64,000 nt of DNA from JALSRK01 sp964461995 (GTDB lineage: Bacteria > Acidobacteriota > Terriglobia > Bryobacterales > Bryobacteraceae). Numbering within the stretch: the stretch's first letter is position 1; the number at the start of each line of letters is the position of its first letter. The position numbers and the translations under genes are program-made. Positions 1 through 9,700 of the stretch are shown here, piece after piece. Where the stretch lies: assembly GCA_964461995.1 (NCBI GenBank), contig CAYWXL010000019.1, positions 1 through 64,000 of the forward strand. Reading direction: 5' to 3'. The notes under the pieces were generated by a model. The model saw only the letters and a program-made list of their open reading frames with translations, ran no database searches and was not told the origin of the DNA.

Positions 1-1360
1 CCGGACTCTCGTTGATCCAGATCTCGGCCGGAGCCTTCAGCGCTGAGACGACGACATCGATCAAGCCGTCGCCGTTGAAGTCGCCGAAGCCGGCGCCGCG
101 GTGGCGTTTGGGCGGTTCGGCGGTGAAACCCGCCTCGCCGGTGAGGGCCTGAAACCGGCCGTTGGCGAGGTTGCGGAAGACGGTGTTGTGCTGCTCGATG
201 GTCCACTGGCCGCGCATGTCGGGGCTCTGGACGTGGCCGCGGGAGACGAAGAGATCCTTCCAGCCGTCGTTGTCGAAGTCGAACAGGCCCGGGCCGTAGC
301 CGGCCATGGAGTTGGACTGGAAGGCGAGACCACTGCGGTTGGTGATCTCTTCGAAAAGGCCGCCGCCGGCGTTGCGGAACAGGGGGAAGGTCTCGCCGTC
401 GAGGGCGACGAAGACGATGTCGGGGCGGCCGTCGTTGTCGAAGTCGCGGAAGTCGGCCCCCATGCCGGAGATCTCCATGGCGTGTTCGGCCAGGGCGACG
501 CCGGCCTCGAAGGCGACTTCGCGGAAGCGCAGACGGCCGAGGTTCTCGAAGAGGAAGTTGAACATCTTGTCGTTGGTGACGAAGACGTCCAGGTCGCCGT
601 CGCCGTCGTAGTCGGCCGCCGCTCCGCCCATGCCCTTGCCGGGGTGGGCGCGGATGCCGGAAGCCTCTGAGACGTCGGTGAACGTGCCGTCGCCGTTGTT
701 GCGGTAGAGGCGGTTGGGCGTAGCCGGGTAGTACTTGGGATGGCAGTAGCCGGGGCAAGGCTTTTCGAGCTCCGGCGCCCAGCGCAGGTAGTTGACGACG
801 AAGAGGTCGAGCCAGCCGTCGTTGTCGAAGTCGGCCCAGACGCCGCCGATGGCCCAGAGGGGGCCGAACTCGGGATCCTCGGCGCTCAAGCCCGCCTCAC
901 GGGTGATGTCGGTGAAGGTGCCGTCGCCGTTGTTCCGGTAGAAGGTGTAGCAGTGGACCCCGCCGACGAAGAGGTCCTTGTCGCCGTCGTTGTCATAATC
1001 GGCGACGGCGGCGGCCGTGTCGTAGCAAGAGCCTTCGAGGCCCGCCTCTTCGGTGACGTCGGTGAAGCGGCCGCGGCCGTCGTTGGCGAACAGGCGGTTC
1101 CAGTGCTCCGGGGAGGTCTTACGCAGGCCGGGCAACGGAGCGCCGTTGGTGAAAAAGACGTCGAGGTCGCCGTCGTTGTCGTAGTCGAAGACGGCCAGGC
1201 CGCCGGCCATCGTCTCGGGGATGAAGGTCTTGCCCTGCTCGCCGTTTTCCAGGGTGAACGGGATGGGCGCGTGGCGGAAGTGGATCGGGCCTGGCTGCGC
1301 GAAGACGCCAGGCGCGGCCAAGGCGGCGGCGAGACAGAGCAGAAAGGCGGCGGGGGTCAT
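1..1360 (-). CDS. ASPIC/FG-GAP (CRTAC1-like) repeat protein, 3' part outside window
   Basis: Secreted calcium-binding-type beta-propeller protein; partial, because the frame stays open to base 1. The start ATG (1358-1360) overlaps the stop of the upstream VWFA gene by 4 bp. A signal peptide covers about residues 1-21 (ends GVFAQPG). FG-GAP/VCBS repeats follow, with Asp-rich loops such as FDYDNDGDLDVFF near residue 60 and VADYDNDGDKDLFVGG near 118, and more down to FGDFNGDGLIDVVV close to the window edge. That last repeat normally precedes the C-terminal ASPIC/UnbV domain, which would lie beyond the window. Families of this kind are very common in Acidobacteriota and are thought to act outside the cytoplasm; the ligand is unknown. 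It is the last visible gene of the TPR > VWFA > FG-GAP operon. Confidence 0.9.
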   Translation of the reverse strand, partial: MTPAAFLLCLAAALAAPGVFAQPGPIHFRHAPIPFTLENGEQGKTFIPETMAGGLAVFDYDNDGDLDVFFTNGAPLPGLRKTSPEHWNRLFANDGRGRFTDVTEEAGLEGSCYDTAAAVADYDNDGDKDLFVGGVHCYTFYRNNGDGTFTDITREAGLSAEDPEFGPLWAIGGVWADFDNDGWLDLFVVNYLRWAPELEKPCPGYCHPKYYPATPNRLYRNNGDGTFTDVSEASGIRAHPGKGMGGAAADYDGDGDLDVFVTNDKMFNFLFENLGRLRFREVAFEAGVALAEHAMEISGMGADFRDFDNDGRPDIVFVALDGETFPLFRNAGGGLFEEITNRSGLAFQSNSMAGYGPGLFDFDNDGWKDLFVSRGHVQSPDMRGQWTIEQHNTVFRNLANGRFQALTGEAGFTAEPPKRHRGAGFGDFNGDGLIDVVVSALKAPAEIWINESP

Positions 1361-3150
1361 CGCACGGTGAAGGCGAAGCGGCTCTCGGCGGTTGCGGCGC
1401 CCTGGCGCACGGTGACCACGGCTTCGTAAGCGCCNNNNNNNNNNNNNNNNNNNNNNNNNNNNNNNNNNNNNNNNNNNNNNNNNNNNNNNNNNNNNNNNNN
1501 NNNNNNNNNNNNNNNNNNNNNNNNNNNNNNNNNNGTGACGTGGCCGGTATAGATGAAGTTGCCGGCGCGGAAGGCCTGGAGCTTGTCCGCCGGCAGATCG
1601 AAGGGAACTTCGCGGGTGAACTTGCGTACCGGCTTGCCGGATTCATCACGAAACAGGACAACGAGCTGGACGCCGCCGCGATAGCGCTTCGTCGATGGAT
1701 CTTTGGCGAGGGTGAGATTCCGCAGCGGGATTTCGGCCTCGAAGGCGCACCGGACGTCCTGGCCGGCGGCTCCGAAGCGGAACCAGGCGGTGCGGAGCGC
1801 GAGCCCGGCGGGGGGCGGGTCAGCGGCCAGGGCCCTGAGCAGGGGCACCTCGTAGGGAAAGATGGCGTCGGCCAGCTCGGGCGGCATGGCAAAGTAGCCG
1901 GAACGGCTCTGGACGGTGACCTTCGGGCGGGCGATTTTCACCTGAAGCCGGCGGAACCGCCCGTCGAAGCGGGGGTTGGAGGGACGGTAAGTCAGCTCGT
2001 AATAAGAATAGACGTCCTCGATGAACCTCCGGACCGGCTTGCGCAGGTCGTTCGAGTTGGCCATCAGGAAACCACCGGTGGAGACGGCCAGCGTCTCCAG
2101 GTTGCCCTGCGTGTTGCTGCGGACCGAGTCGCGGACGGTGTCTTCGGAAACCATGTCGCCGCGGTTCAGGATGCCGCTGCGGCTCCAGCCCGCCCGGCGG
2201 CCGGCCTGGGCCGCCTGGGCGAGGGCGTCGGCGTTGCCGCTGAGCAGGGAAGAGGTGATCAGTCCCCGGGCGTCCACGGCGTAGAAGGCGACGTTGGCGC
2301 GGTTGGCCTGGCCGACGAGGGCTTCGAACTGGTGCATGACGTCGTAGGGCAGTTCGAGCCCTTCGGAGAAATAGAGCACGCTCTTGCGGCCGGGGAGCGA
2401 CTGCTGGCCTTTGACGAGGGCAAGCAGAGCGCTAAGCGAGCTGTTGCCCTGCTGCTGGCGGGAGAAGGCCTGAGCAAGTTGGACCATGGCCTCGACCGTA
2501 CGGTTGACGGCGGCGTCGGTGGCGGCGGCGCCCATGGCTCCGGCGTCCACGGGCCCGGAGATGGTGGAGAGATCTCCGGAGGCCGGAGCGCCGGCGCCGG
2601 TGGACCGGCCAAGCTGCTCCAGAGAGAGGTCGCTGGTGTCGAACTGCGGCGCGGCTCTGCCGGTGGCGCGTTCGACAGCGGCCCGGAGCTTCTCGCGGTC
2701 GCGGGTGAAGGGCTGCAGGACGCCGAGGCTGTGATCGATGCGCAGGACCGCGTAGTAGGTGCCGGGGCCGGACTGCTCTTCGAGCAAGTGCAGGGCCGCC
2801 TGGCGGGCCAGAGGGCGCGACTCCTGGCTGAGGCGGTCGAAGACGAGCGACACGAGGCGGATTTGCCGCAGGGGATCCAGACGGACCGCTTCCCCGCCTT
2901 GTGCGGTGGCCTGGCGGCCTTCGATGAGGCGGAACGACGTGATCCGCTGGCGCTCGCCGTCCTCGAAGACCTGGATCTCTTCCGGGCGCAGATCGCGGAC
3001 GAAGCGGCCTTGCCTGTCGCGGACGATGAGGTCTACGACGATCTCCTGGACGGTCGCGCGGATGGTAACGTCCGTTGGAGGCTCCTGAGTGCGGGCGGCG
3101 GGAACGAATCCCAAAAGCGCGTAGACCGCGAGGATGGAGGCAGCCCTCAT
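1357..3150 (-). CDS. VWFA-related domain protein (acidobacterial type)
   Basis: Exported protein of the acidobacterial VWFA-related family (TIGR03436-like). A signal peptide covers about residues 1-21. It is followed by the family hallmark, a beta-rich segment around DVTIRATVQEIVVDLIVRD (27-45) and a 'RPEEIQVFEDGERQ' stretch, then a von Willebrand A-like fold from about 98 (IRLVSLVFDRLSQ) to 330. The C-terminal third resembles a periplasmic beta-domain and contains a 100-N gap, so its length there is unknown; the residual tail ends SRFAFTVR. ATGA overlaps join it to the TPR gene before it and the FG-GAP gene after it, arguing for translational coupling. The exact role of the family is not established; VWA domains usually mediate protein-protein contacts. 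Start ATG at 3150 chosen from the overlap and the signal peptide. Confidence 0.88.
   Translation of the reverse strand: MRAASILAVYALLGFVPAARTQEPPTDVTIRATVQEIVVDLIVRDRQGRFVRDLRPEEIQVFEDGERQRITSFRLIEGRQATAQGGEAVRLDPLRQIRLVSLVFDRLSQESRPLARQAALHLLEEQSGPGTYYAVLRIDHSLGVLQPFTRDREKLRAAVERATGRAAPQFDTSDLSLEQLGRSTGAGAPASGDLSTISGPVDAGAMGAAATDAAVNRTVEAMVQLAQAFSRQQQGNSSLSALLALVKGQQSLPGRKSVLYFSEGLELPYDVMHQFEALVGQANRANVAFYAVDARGLITSSLLSGNADALAQAAQAGRRAGWSRSGILNRGDMVSEDTVRDSVRSNTQGNLETLAVSTGGFLMANSNDLRKPVRRFIEDVYSYYELTYRPSNPRFDGRFRRLQVKIARPKVTVQSRSGYFAMPPELADAIFPYEVPLLRALAADPPPAGLALRTAWFRFGAAGQDVRCAFEAEIPLRNLTLAKDPSTKRYRGGVQLVVLFRDESGKPVRKFTREVPFDLPADKLQAFRAGNFIYTGHVXXXXXXXXXXXXXXXXXXXXXXXXXXXXXXXXXXGAYEAVVTVRQGAATAESRFAFTVR
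1435..1534. other. Assembly gap (100 N)
   Basis: One hundred N inside the C-terminal coding part of the VWFA gene. A round 100 is a scaffolding placeholder, so the true length is unknown. The flanks do not repeat each other. The reading frame happens to stay open across the placeholder. Confidence 0.98.
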
Positions 3151-4289
3151 TTGCTCTCCTTGGAGACCGTCGCGCCGGACTCCCGTTTTCTCTGCTGCTC
3201 GAGTTCCCGCTTGCGTTTCTCGGCAGTGAGCTTCATGATCAGGTCGCGCTGGCGCTTGCCGTCCTCCTTACGCCCGAGCCGGTAGTAGACGGTGGCCAAC
3301 TGGGCGTGGGCCTCGATGAAGCCGGGAGCGTCCCGGACGACGGACTCGAGGCGTTCGCGCGCCTCCTCGAGGTTGCCGAAGGCCAGGTCGAGGCTGGCCA
3401 TCTGATACCGGGCGGTAATCGAAGATGGGCGAACCTGGAGGGCGCGGCGGATGTAGACGGCGGCTTCCTCGAGTTTGCGTTCGACGCGCAGCAGCGCGCC
3501 GAGGCTGAGGTTGGCGTCGAAATCGTTGGGATCGAGGGCGAGCTGGCGGCGGAAGGCCCGCTTGGCGCCTTCGGCGTCGTCGTTCTCCATCTTGGCCCGG
3601 CCGTAAAGGGACCAAACGCCCGGAAGGCTGGGGTTGAGTTCGGCGGCCTTCTTGAGGGTCAGCTCGGCGGCCTGGTAGTCGCCGGCCTCGAGCTGTGCGG
3701 CGCCGATGAGCATGTTGAGCTCGGCGGTGTCGCCCTGGCGCATGAAACGGTCGATGATGCGCTGGCCGGGCTCGACGCGGCCGTCGCGGATGAGGGCAGT
3801 GCCGAACAAGTAGGCGACGGTGCGGTCCTCGGGCTCGGACTCGGCCACCGGCTGGAGCAAGGAGATCACTTTTTTGTTTTCGCCCAAGCGCAGCCAGGTG
3901 TCGGCAAGCAGGTAGAGGGCCTGTTTGTTGCCGGGATCGAGGGCCCGGACGAGGACGAGCTCGCGAGCGGCGTTTTCCAGGTCCATTTGCTTGTAGTACG
4001 CCAGCGCGAGGTTCAAGCGGACAGCGGCATTGTCCGGAGCCGCTTCGAGGGCCTTGCGATACTCCTCGACGGCCTCGCCCAGCCGGCCAAGTTTAGCCAA
4101 GGCGGCGCCGAGGTTTGAGCGGGCGGGGACGAAATCGGGGCGAAGATCGAGAAATTCTCTGTACTTCTGGACGGCTGCCTCCAGCCGACCTTCCTTGTGG
4201 AGGCGAACGGCCTCAGCGTAAATGGGGGCGGGGTTTCCGAGCTGGCCGAGAAGCCCGGAGAGGCCCAGGAGCGCAACAGCCGGCAGCAT
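3147..4289 (-). CDS. Exported TPR-repeat protein
   Basis: 380-residue tetratricopeptide-repeat protein. The hydrophobic N-terminus (MLPAVALLGLSGLLGQLG) looks like a signal peptide. About eight to nine TPR units follow, with the usual W/L-G-A-F-P pattern, for example 'FVPARSNLGAALAKLGRLGEA' split over residues 54-74, and a basic C-terminal tail rich in KRxRE. It is the first gene of the minus-strand operon and overlaps the VWFA gene by 4 bp (ATGA). TPR proteins are scaffolds; with a secreted VWFA protein and an FG-GAP protein downstream, a shared extracytoplasmic assembly is a reasonable inference, not shown. Upstream lies a 163-bp divergent spacer that includes an AT-rich stretch around 4360-4396, probably holding promoters for both directions. 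Confidence 0.88.
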   Translation of the reverse strand: MLPAVALLGLSGLLGQLGNPAPIYAEAVRLHKEGRLEAAVQKYREFLDLRPDFVPARSNLGAALAKLGRLGEAVEEYRKALEAAPDNAAVRLNLALAYYKQMDLENAARELVLVRALDPGNKQALYLLADTWLRLGENKKVISLLQPVAESEPEDRTVAYLFGTALIRDGRVEPGQRIIDRFMRQGDTAELNMLIGAAQLEAGDYQAAELTLKKAAELNPSLPGVWSLYGRAKMENDDAEGAKRAFRRQLALDPNDFDANLSLGALLRVERKLEEAAVYIRRALQVRPSSITARYQMASLDLAFGNLEEARERLESVVRDAPGFIEAHAQLATVYYRLGRKEDGKRQRDLIMKLTAEKRKRELEQQRKRESGATVSKESK

Positions 4290-4452
4290 CCTCCATCAGG
4301 ATACTACAGTCCGGCGTCCGAGGCTGACGAAAAACGCTTCCAGTACCCGCCAGATACTCTCATAACACATTGATACGTAAATATTTAATGAGAAGAATAC
4401 CCCACACGCCTTCCTTCTCGCGACGGCCCGTGTTAACCTGAACTACAGTTCG

Positions 4453-6585
4453 ATGGATGCAGCGAAATCGGTTCGAGTGGTTCGGTTCGGAGTCTTCGAA
4501 GTTGATTTCAGCAGCCGGGAGCTCCGGAAAAGCGGGATTCGGATCCGGCTGCAGGACCAACCTTTCGAGGTACTGGAGGCGCTGCTGGAGAAGCCCGGCG
4601 AGGTGGTAAGCCGGGAAGAGCTGATCCGGCGGATTTGGGGAGCGGATCCTCCGGCAGACGTCAACGCGAGCTTGAACAAAGCAGTCAATAAGCTCCGAAA
4701 CGCCTTGGGGGACTCGACCGACACTCCCCGGTTCGTGGAAACCCTGGTCAAGCGCGGATACCGTTTTCTGGCTCCGGTAGAGGTAGTCGAGCCTCAAATC
4801 CCGGCGCCGGTTGAAGAAATGGAGCGGCTTGAGCCGGCGCCGGTCGCGAAGCCGCCGCAGCCGCCAAAGAGGCGTAGGCGGCTGATTGCGGTGGGCGTGC
4901 TGGCCGGCGCCGCAGCGGTTCTGGCCGTCTTGTGGGAGACGCGGCCGTCGCCGCCGACGGTTCTGCGGTACCGCCAACTCACGGCAGACGGTCTCGAAAA
5001 GGTTGGGCGAGTGGTTTGCCGGGGAAACCGGGTCTATTTTTCAGAGTTCTATAACGGTCGTCTGGTGATTGCCTGGGCGCCGGTGGACGGGGGGAAGACG
5101 CAACCGCTGCCGCTTAAGTCTCAGCCGCTGGCGAATGTCTTCCTATTGGACGTTTCGCCTGATGGAAGACGCGTCCTGGCGAAGACGACTGCGGGCCCCG
5201 GAGCGGAGCTTGCCGACGGGCCATTGTGGGTGATCCCAGTTTCGGGAGGAGCGCCGCAACGGCTGGGGGACACTATGGCCACGGACGCCCGGTGGTCGCC
5301 GGACGGCCGGCGGTTAGGGGTGCTCACCGGCGAGGGCCTGTACCTGGCCGACAGCGACGGGGGTAATCTCCGGCGTCTGGTGACCAAACCCGGGTTGAAC
5401 TATGGCTTAACATGGTCACCCGACGGCACACGGCTGCGATTCGTGTCTCAATTTTCAACTGTGTTCCACCCGACTTTGTGGGAGACCACTGCGGATGGCG
5501 CCAGGCCGCAGCCGTTGCTGCCTGAGTGGGACCGGGAACAGGGAGAGGGCAGTTGGATGCCAGACGGGCGCTACTTCGTTTTCCGCTCGCCCGCGGACTC
5601 GACTTTGTGGGCGCTCCGGGAAGAAGGAGACGCATTCGGGACGGGGAACGCTCAGCCGTACCCTCTGACGACGGGGACTATCCGTTTCAACGCCGCCACG
5701 GCGGATCCTACGGGCGGCGTCCTGTACGCGATCGGCGGCGTTCGGCGCGGAGAATTACTGCGCTGGAACACCGAGGCCAAAGAGTTCGAGCCGTTCCTGC
5801 CCGGGCTTTCCGCCGACCAGTTGGACTTCAGCCGTGACGGCGCCCGGATCACCTATGTCACTTATCCTGAAGGAGATTTGTGGTGCAGCCGGGCGGACGG
5901 CAGCGAGCGGCTGCAGCTCAGTTTCAGCCCCATGCGGACATACCTGCCGCGGTTCTCACCGGATGGGGAGCAGATCGCGTTCATGGGGCGGATGCCGGGG
6001 AAGGAATGGAAGATCTACATCGTGCCGTCCACAGGGGGCACGCCAACGGAACTGCTGCCCGGCGAGGGCCCGGAGGCGGACCCGAACTGGTCGCCGGACG
6101 GCACGCGGATCGTTTTCGCACCGTTTCCCTGGGACGTCCGGGATGAAGAAACGGGCATCCGGATCTACGATTTCGCCACACAGCGGGTGACGCTCTTGCC
6201 GGGCTCGCGGGGTCTCTTTTCTCCGCGGTGGTCGCCGGACGGCCGCTACATCGCGGCGCTGCGGTCTCAGCGGGCGGGCCTGATGCTATATGACATCCGA
6301 GCCAACTCATGGCGGGAACTCACGGACTTGCCGGCGGGATTTCCGGCCTGGGCACGGAACAGCCGGGCGATCTACGTCTACGCGGGCGACATGGAGACGC
6401 CGATCGGCATCTACCGGATTCCTATTGCTGGAGGCCGCGAGGAGATGGTGGCTCCGGTGGCAGGGCTTTCGATCGTGGGGATCGGGGGCCCATATGGGCT
6501 TTCGCTGGGGCCGAGCGACGAGCCGATCGTGCTCCGGGACGCGGGGCTCCACGAAATCTACGCTCTCCAGGTAAAGCTACCGTGA
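4453..6585 (+). CDS. Winged-helix DNA-binding / TolB-like beta-propeller membrane regulator
   Basis: 710 residues in three parts. An OmpR/PhoB-type winged-helix domain (about 8-110) has the recognition-helix region 'VNASLNKAVNKLRNALGD' and ends RGYRFLAPV. A Pro-rich linker and RRRR precede a single membrane helix (about 144-161). The rest (about 170-710) is a WD40-like PD40/TolB propeller with recurrent 'WSPDGxR' motifs. The architecture puts the DNA-binding domain inside and the propeller outside the membrane, like a CadC-type one-component sensor; this fusion is especially frequent in Acidobacteriota. No phospho-acceptor domain is present. The ATG at 4453 has no clear Shine-Dalgarno sequence, so leaderless translation is possible. 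It diverges from the TPR-VWFA operon and precedes the TonB receptor gene; regulation of either is an inference from position only. Confidence 0.88.
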   Translation: MDAAKSVRVVRFGVFEVDFSSRELRKSGIRIRLQDQPFEVLEALLEKPGEVVSREELIRRIWGADPPADVNASLNKAVNKLRNALGDSTDTPRFVETLVKRGYRFLAPVEVVEPQIPAPVEEMERLEPAPVAKPPQPPKRRRRLIAVGVLAGAAAVLAVLWETRPSPPTVLRYRQLTADGLEKVGRVVCRGNRVYFSEFYNGRLVIAWAPVDGGKTQPLPLKSQPLANVFLLDVSPDGRRVLAKTTAGPGAELADGPLWVIPVSGGAPQRLGDTMATDARWSPDGRRLGVLTGEGLYLADSDGGNLRRLVTKPGLNYGLTWSPDGTRLRFVSQFSTVFHPTLWETTADGARPQPLLPEWDREQGEGSWMPDGRYFVFRSPADSTLWALREEGDAFGTGNAQPYPLTTGTIRFNAATADPTGGVLYAIGGVRRGELLRWNTEAKEFEPFLPGLSADQLDFSRDGARITYVTYPEGDLWCSRADGSERLQLSFSPMRTYLPRFSPDGEQIAFMGRMPGKEWKIYIVPSTGGTPTELLPGEGPEADPNWSPDGTRIVFAPFPWDVRDEETGIRIYDFATQRVTLLPGSRGLFSPRWSPDGRYIAALRSQRAGLMLYDIRANSWRELTDLPAGFPAWARNSRAIYVYAGDMETPIGIYRIPIAGGREEMVAPVAGLSIVGIGGPYGLSLGPSDEPIVLRDAGLHEIYALQVKLP

Positions 6586-6683
6586 ACTCCGCTCGGGTAG
6601 AAGAGTTCCCGAGACATACTCTTCCAAGTCATTGAAAAACCTCACCGTTATAAGTTCACATATCCGGGGCCGCAATTTTTCTA

Positions 6684-6713
6684 TTGACAGATCCGCCGCT
6701 TCGACCCTAGAAT
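6684..6713 (+). promoter_or_regulatory. Sigma-70-type promoter of the TonB receptor gene
   Basis: A -35 TTGACA (6684-6689) and a -10 TAGAAT (6708-6713) are separated by 18 bp. The predicted transcript would start near 6720 and leave a leader of about 45 nt before the ATG at 6765. The same placement argues against the in-frame GTG at 6729 as the start. Confidence 0.6.
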
Positions 6714-6764
6714 GAATCGTCGTTCTCGGTGCGTTCGATCCCACACGAGAAAGGGTTAGCAAGT

Positions 6765-9700
6765 ATGAGCACAGCACTCAGGTATCGTTGGGAGGCCGCC
6801 CTGCTGGCGGGCCTCCTGATTTTCTGCCTGGCGCCGGCCGCGGCTCAGCAGATCACCGGTTCGCTCACCGGGGTCGTGGCGGACACCACGGGAGCGGTGA
6901 TTCCCGGCGCCTCGGTGGTAATGACCAACCAACTTTCGGGGGATACTCGGAGGACGGAAACAAACTCCGAGGGCTATTTTTCGATCACCGGCGTTATGCC
7001 GGGAACCTACACGGTGACGATCGAAGCTGAAGGGTTCACGACGTACCAGGTAGAGAACCTCGAGTTCACCTCGGGGGACAAGCGCACGTTGGGCCAAGTG
7101 AGCCTGGATGTGGCAGCGGCAGCCGAGCAGGTGACCGTGACGGCGATGATCGAGGAGTTGACCCCGGTGGACTCAGGCGAAAAGTCGGTGGTGCTGACCG
7201 AGCAGCAGTTCGAGGACATCGCGATCGTCGGCCGCAGCGCCGCCGAGTACATCAAGATCCTACCCGGAATGGTCCCGATCTCGGCGGGGATCGAAAACCG
7301 TCCCGGGTTCAACGGCGAGAACATCGGCATCAACGGCAATGGCGACGGAGGCAAGCAGAGTGCGATCGGCAACTTCTCGGCCAACGGGACCAGGGCGAAT
7401 GCTCTCGACATCACGGCCGACGGGGCGCAGGTCTCCGATCCCGGATGCAACTGCGCCAATCCGGTGAACCCCAACCCGGAGATGATTTCGGAGCTGAAGG
7501 TATTGCAGTCGAACTATTCGGCCGAGTATGCCAAGGGCCCGGTGGTGATCAACACGATCACGAAAGCCGGAGGCAAGGATTTTCACGGCTCGGCGTACTT
7601 CTACGCCCGACACTTCGCCTTGAATTCCAATGACTGGCTGAACAACGCCAACCAGCAGAAGCGGCCAGAGAACAAGTACTTCTTCCCGGGCGGGAATCTC
7701 GGCGGCCCGGTGCTGCTGCCGGGCACGAACTTCAACCGGAACCGGGACAAGATGTTCTTCTTCGCCGGCTATGAATATTTCCGGCAGAGGATCGACACGG
7801 GTTTGTTGCGTTCCGTCGTGCCCACGGCGGCGATGAAGCGGGGCGACTTTTCTGATGTGGGGTATCTGGCCTCGTTGGGGCCAGCGGCCTGGGGAGCGTC
7901 GAGTCCGATCGACCATATGTACCCCGGCGGCATCATTCCGCCGAGTGAGATCGACCCGGGAATGGAAGCGATCCTCAAGCTGGTCCCGGAGCCGAATGTC
8001 GATCCGGCGGGAGTGGGCAACGGCTATAACTGGATGAAGGTGCTGGAGCTGGACCAGAACATGCAGCAGTTCGTCACCCGTGTGGACTACTCGATCTCGG
8101 ACTACACGAAGTTGTTCGTCCGCTATAACTTGCAGCGAGAGCTTCAGCCGTTCCCGGTGCAACTCTGGTGGCGGAATCCCGGGGCGGTGCCGATGCCGAC
8201 GCCGATCGAGGGACGGAACGCCAGCGACTCGATCGGCTTCAATTTCACCAAGGTGATCAACCCAACGATGACCAACGAGACGGTCTTCGGCTACACCTTC
8301 GTGGACTTCCCGAACGCCTATAAAGAGCCGCAGAAGATGATGCGGGATACGGTGGGCTTCCCTTACCGCGGCATCTTCAAGCAGGATCCCAAGATTCCGG
8401 GTTTCCTCTCCTGGGGCAACCCGACGGCGGGGATGTGGCTGCCGGGGGGCATGGATCCAGTTTTGTTCGCCACCAAGCACCTGGTGACGCTGACGAACAA
8501 CACCAGCAAAGTCATCGGCACGCACACATTGAAATTCGGCGGCTACTGGGGCTGGATCATCAACAAGCAACCAGGCAACGACCCGTCGGCGGGGCTGATG
8601 ATCTTCGCTACCTGGCACGGAAACACGACGAACAATATTCTGGCGGACATGGTGCGCGGGGTGGCCTTCAACTACAGCGAATACACGAAAGCGATCGTCC
8701 GCGACATGGGCTGGCAGGAATACGCGGGCTTCGTGCAGGACAACTGGAAGGTGACGCCGAACTTCACTCTGGAGCTCGGGTTGCGGATCCAGCACATGCA
8801 GCCGTGGACGGCGCGCAACGGAATCGGCATCGCAACGTGGGTTCCCGAAGAGTATGATCCGGGCATCCCGGGCGACGAGCTTCCGGGCGTGAGCTGGTAT
8901 GCGAAAAACAAGAACGTTCCATTGTCCGGCTGGGCCACGCGAGGCATCTACTGGGCGCCGCGCGTCGGCTTCGCCTGGGATCTGTTCAGCACCGGCAGGA
9001 CGGTCCTGCGCGGCGGGTTCGGCACGTTCATCTATCACGACCCCCAGTTTGCTGCGGGGGCGATGGACCTGCCGGCGGGCTTGCGAAATACGACGATCTG
9101 CTGCGGGGTAAAGATCTCCGAACTGGACGACATCCCCGCCCAGGGCAACCTGGTCTTCAACGGCCAGGTGGTGGACAGCAACGACGACACGCAGCCGACG
9201 ACCCACACGTGGAACTTCACGATTTCGCAGCGGTTGCCTGGCCGCACCTTGTGGGAGATCTCTTACGTGGGCAACAAGAACAAGTACCTGGCGCTTCGCG
9301 GGGGACTCGTCAACATCAACCAAGTCCCGCTTGGAGCGATGTTGAACGACCCTACGGGGGATCCGAACCAGTATCGCCCCATGCCTCAGTACGGAACGCT
9401 TTCTCTACAGCGCCACGGTTCGTACTCGAACTACAACGCGCTGCAGACGACGTTGACGAAGCAAACCGGGAGGGTGAACTTCACCTTCTCCTATACGTGG
9501 TCGAAGACCCTGGGTATCGTGGACAACGTCATCGACTCGCTGAACAGAGACGCTAACTACGGGCCGCTGGGCTTCGACCGCTCGCACGTGATCGCCGGCA
9601 GCTACGTGGTGAACCTGCCGGACGCGGTGAAAAGCGGCAACGCGTTCGCAAAAGGGCTTCTGAATGGTTGGCAGATCTCGGGCATCGTGCAGTGGTCGAG

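Noticed and set aside
1540..3285. 581-residue plus-strand open frame opposite the VWFA gene
   Set aside because: Ala/Gly/Glu-rich antisense shadow with no domain pattern; the minus strand has the signal peptide and family motifs.
6729..6764. GTG start for the TonB receptor at 6729
   Set aside because: Adds a non-signal-like segment, lies close to the promoter -10, and ATG 6765 has a better leader and signal peptide.
7260..9323. 687-residue minus-strand open frame opposite the TonB receptor
   Set aside because: Arg/Val/His-rich antisense shadow; the plus strand is a canonical receptor.
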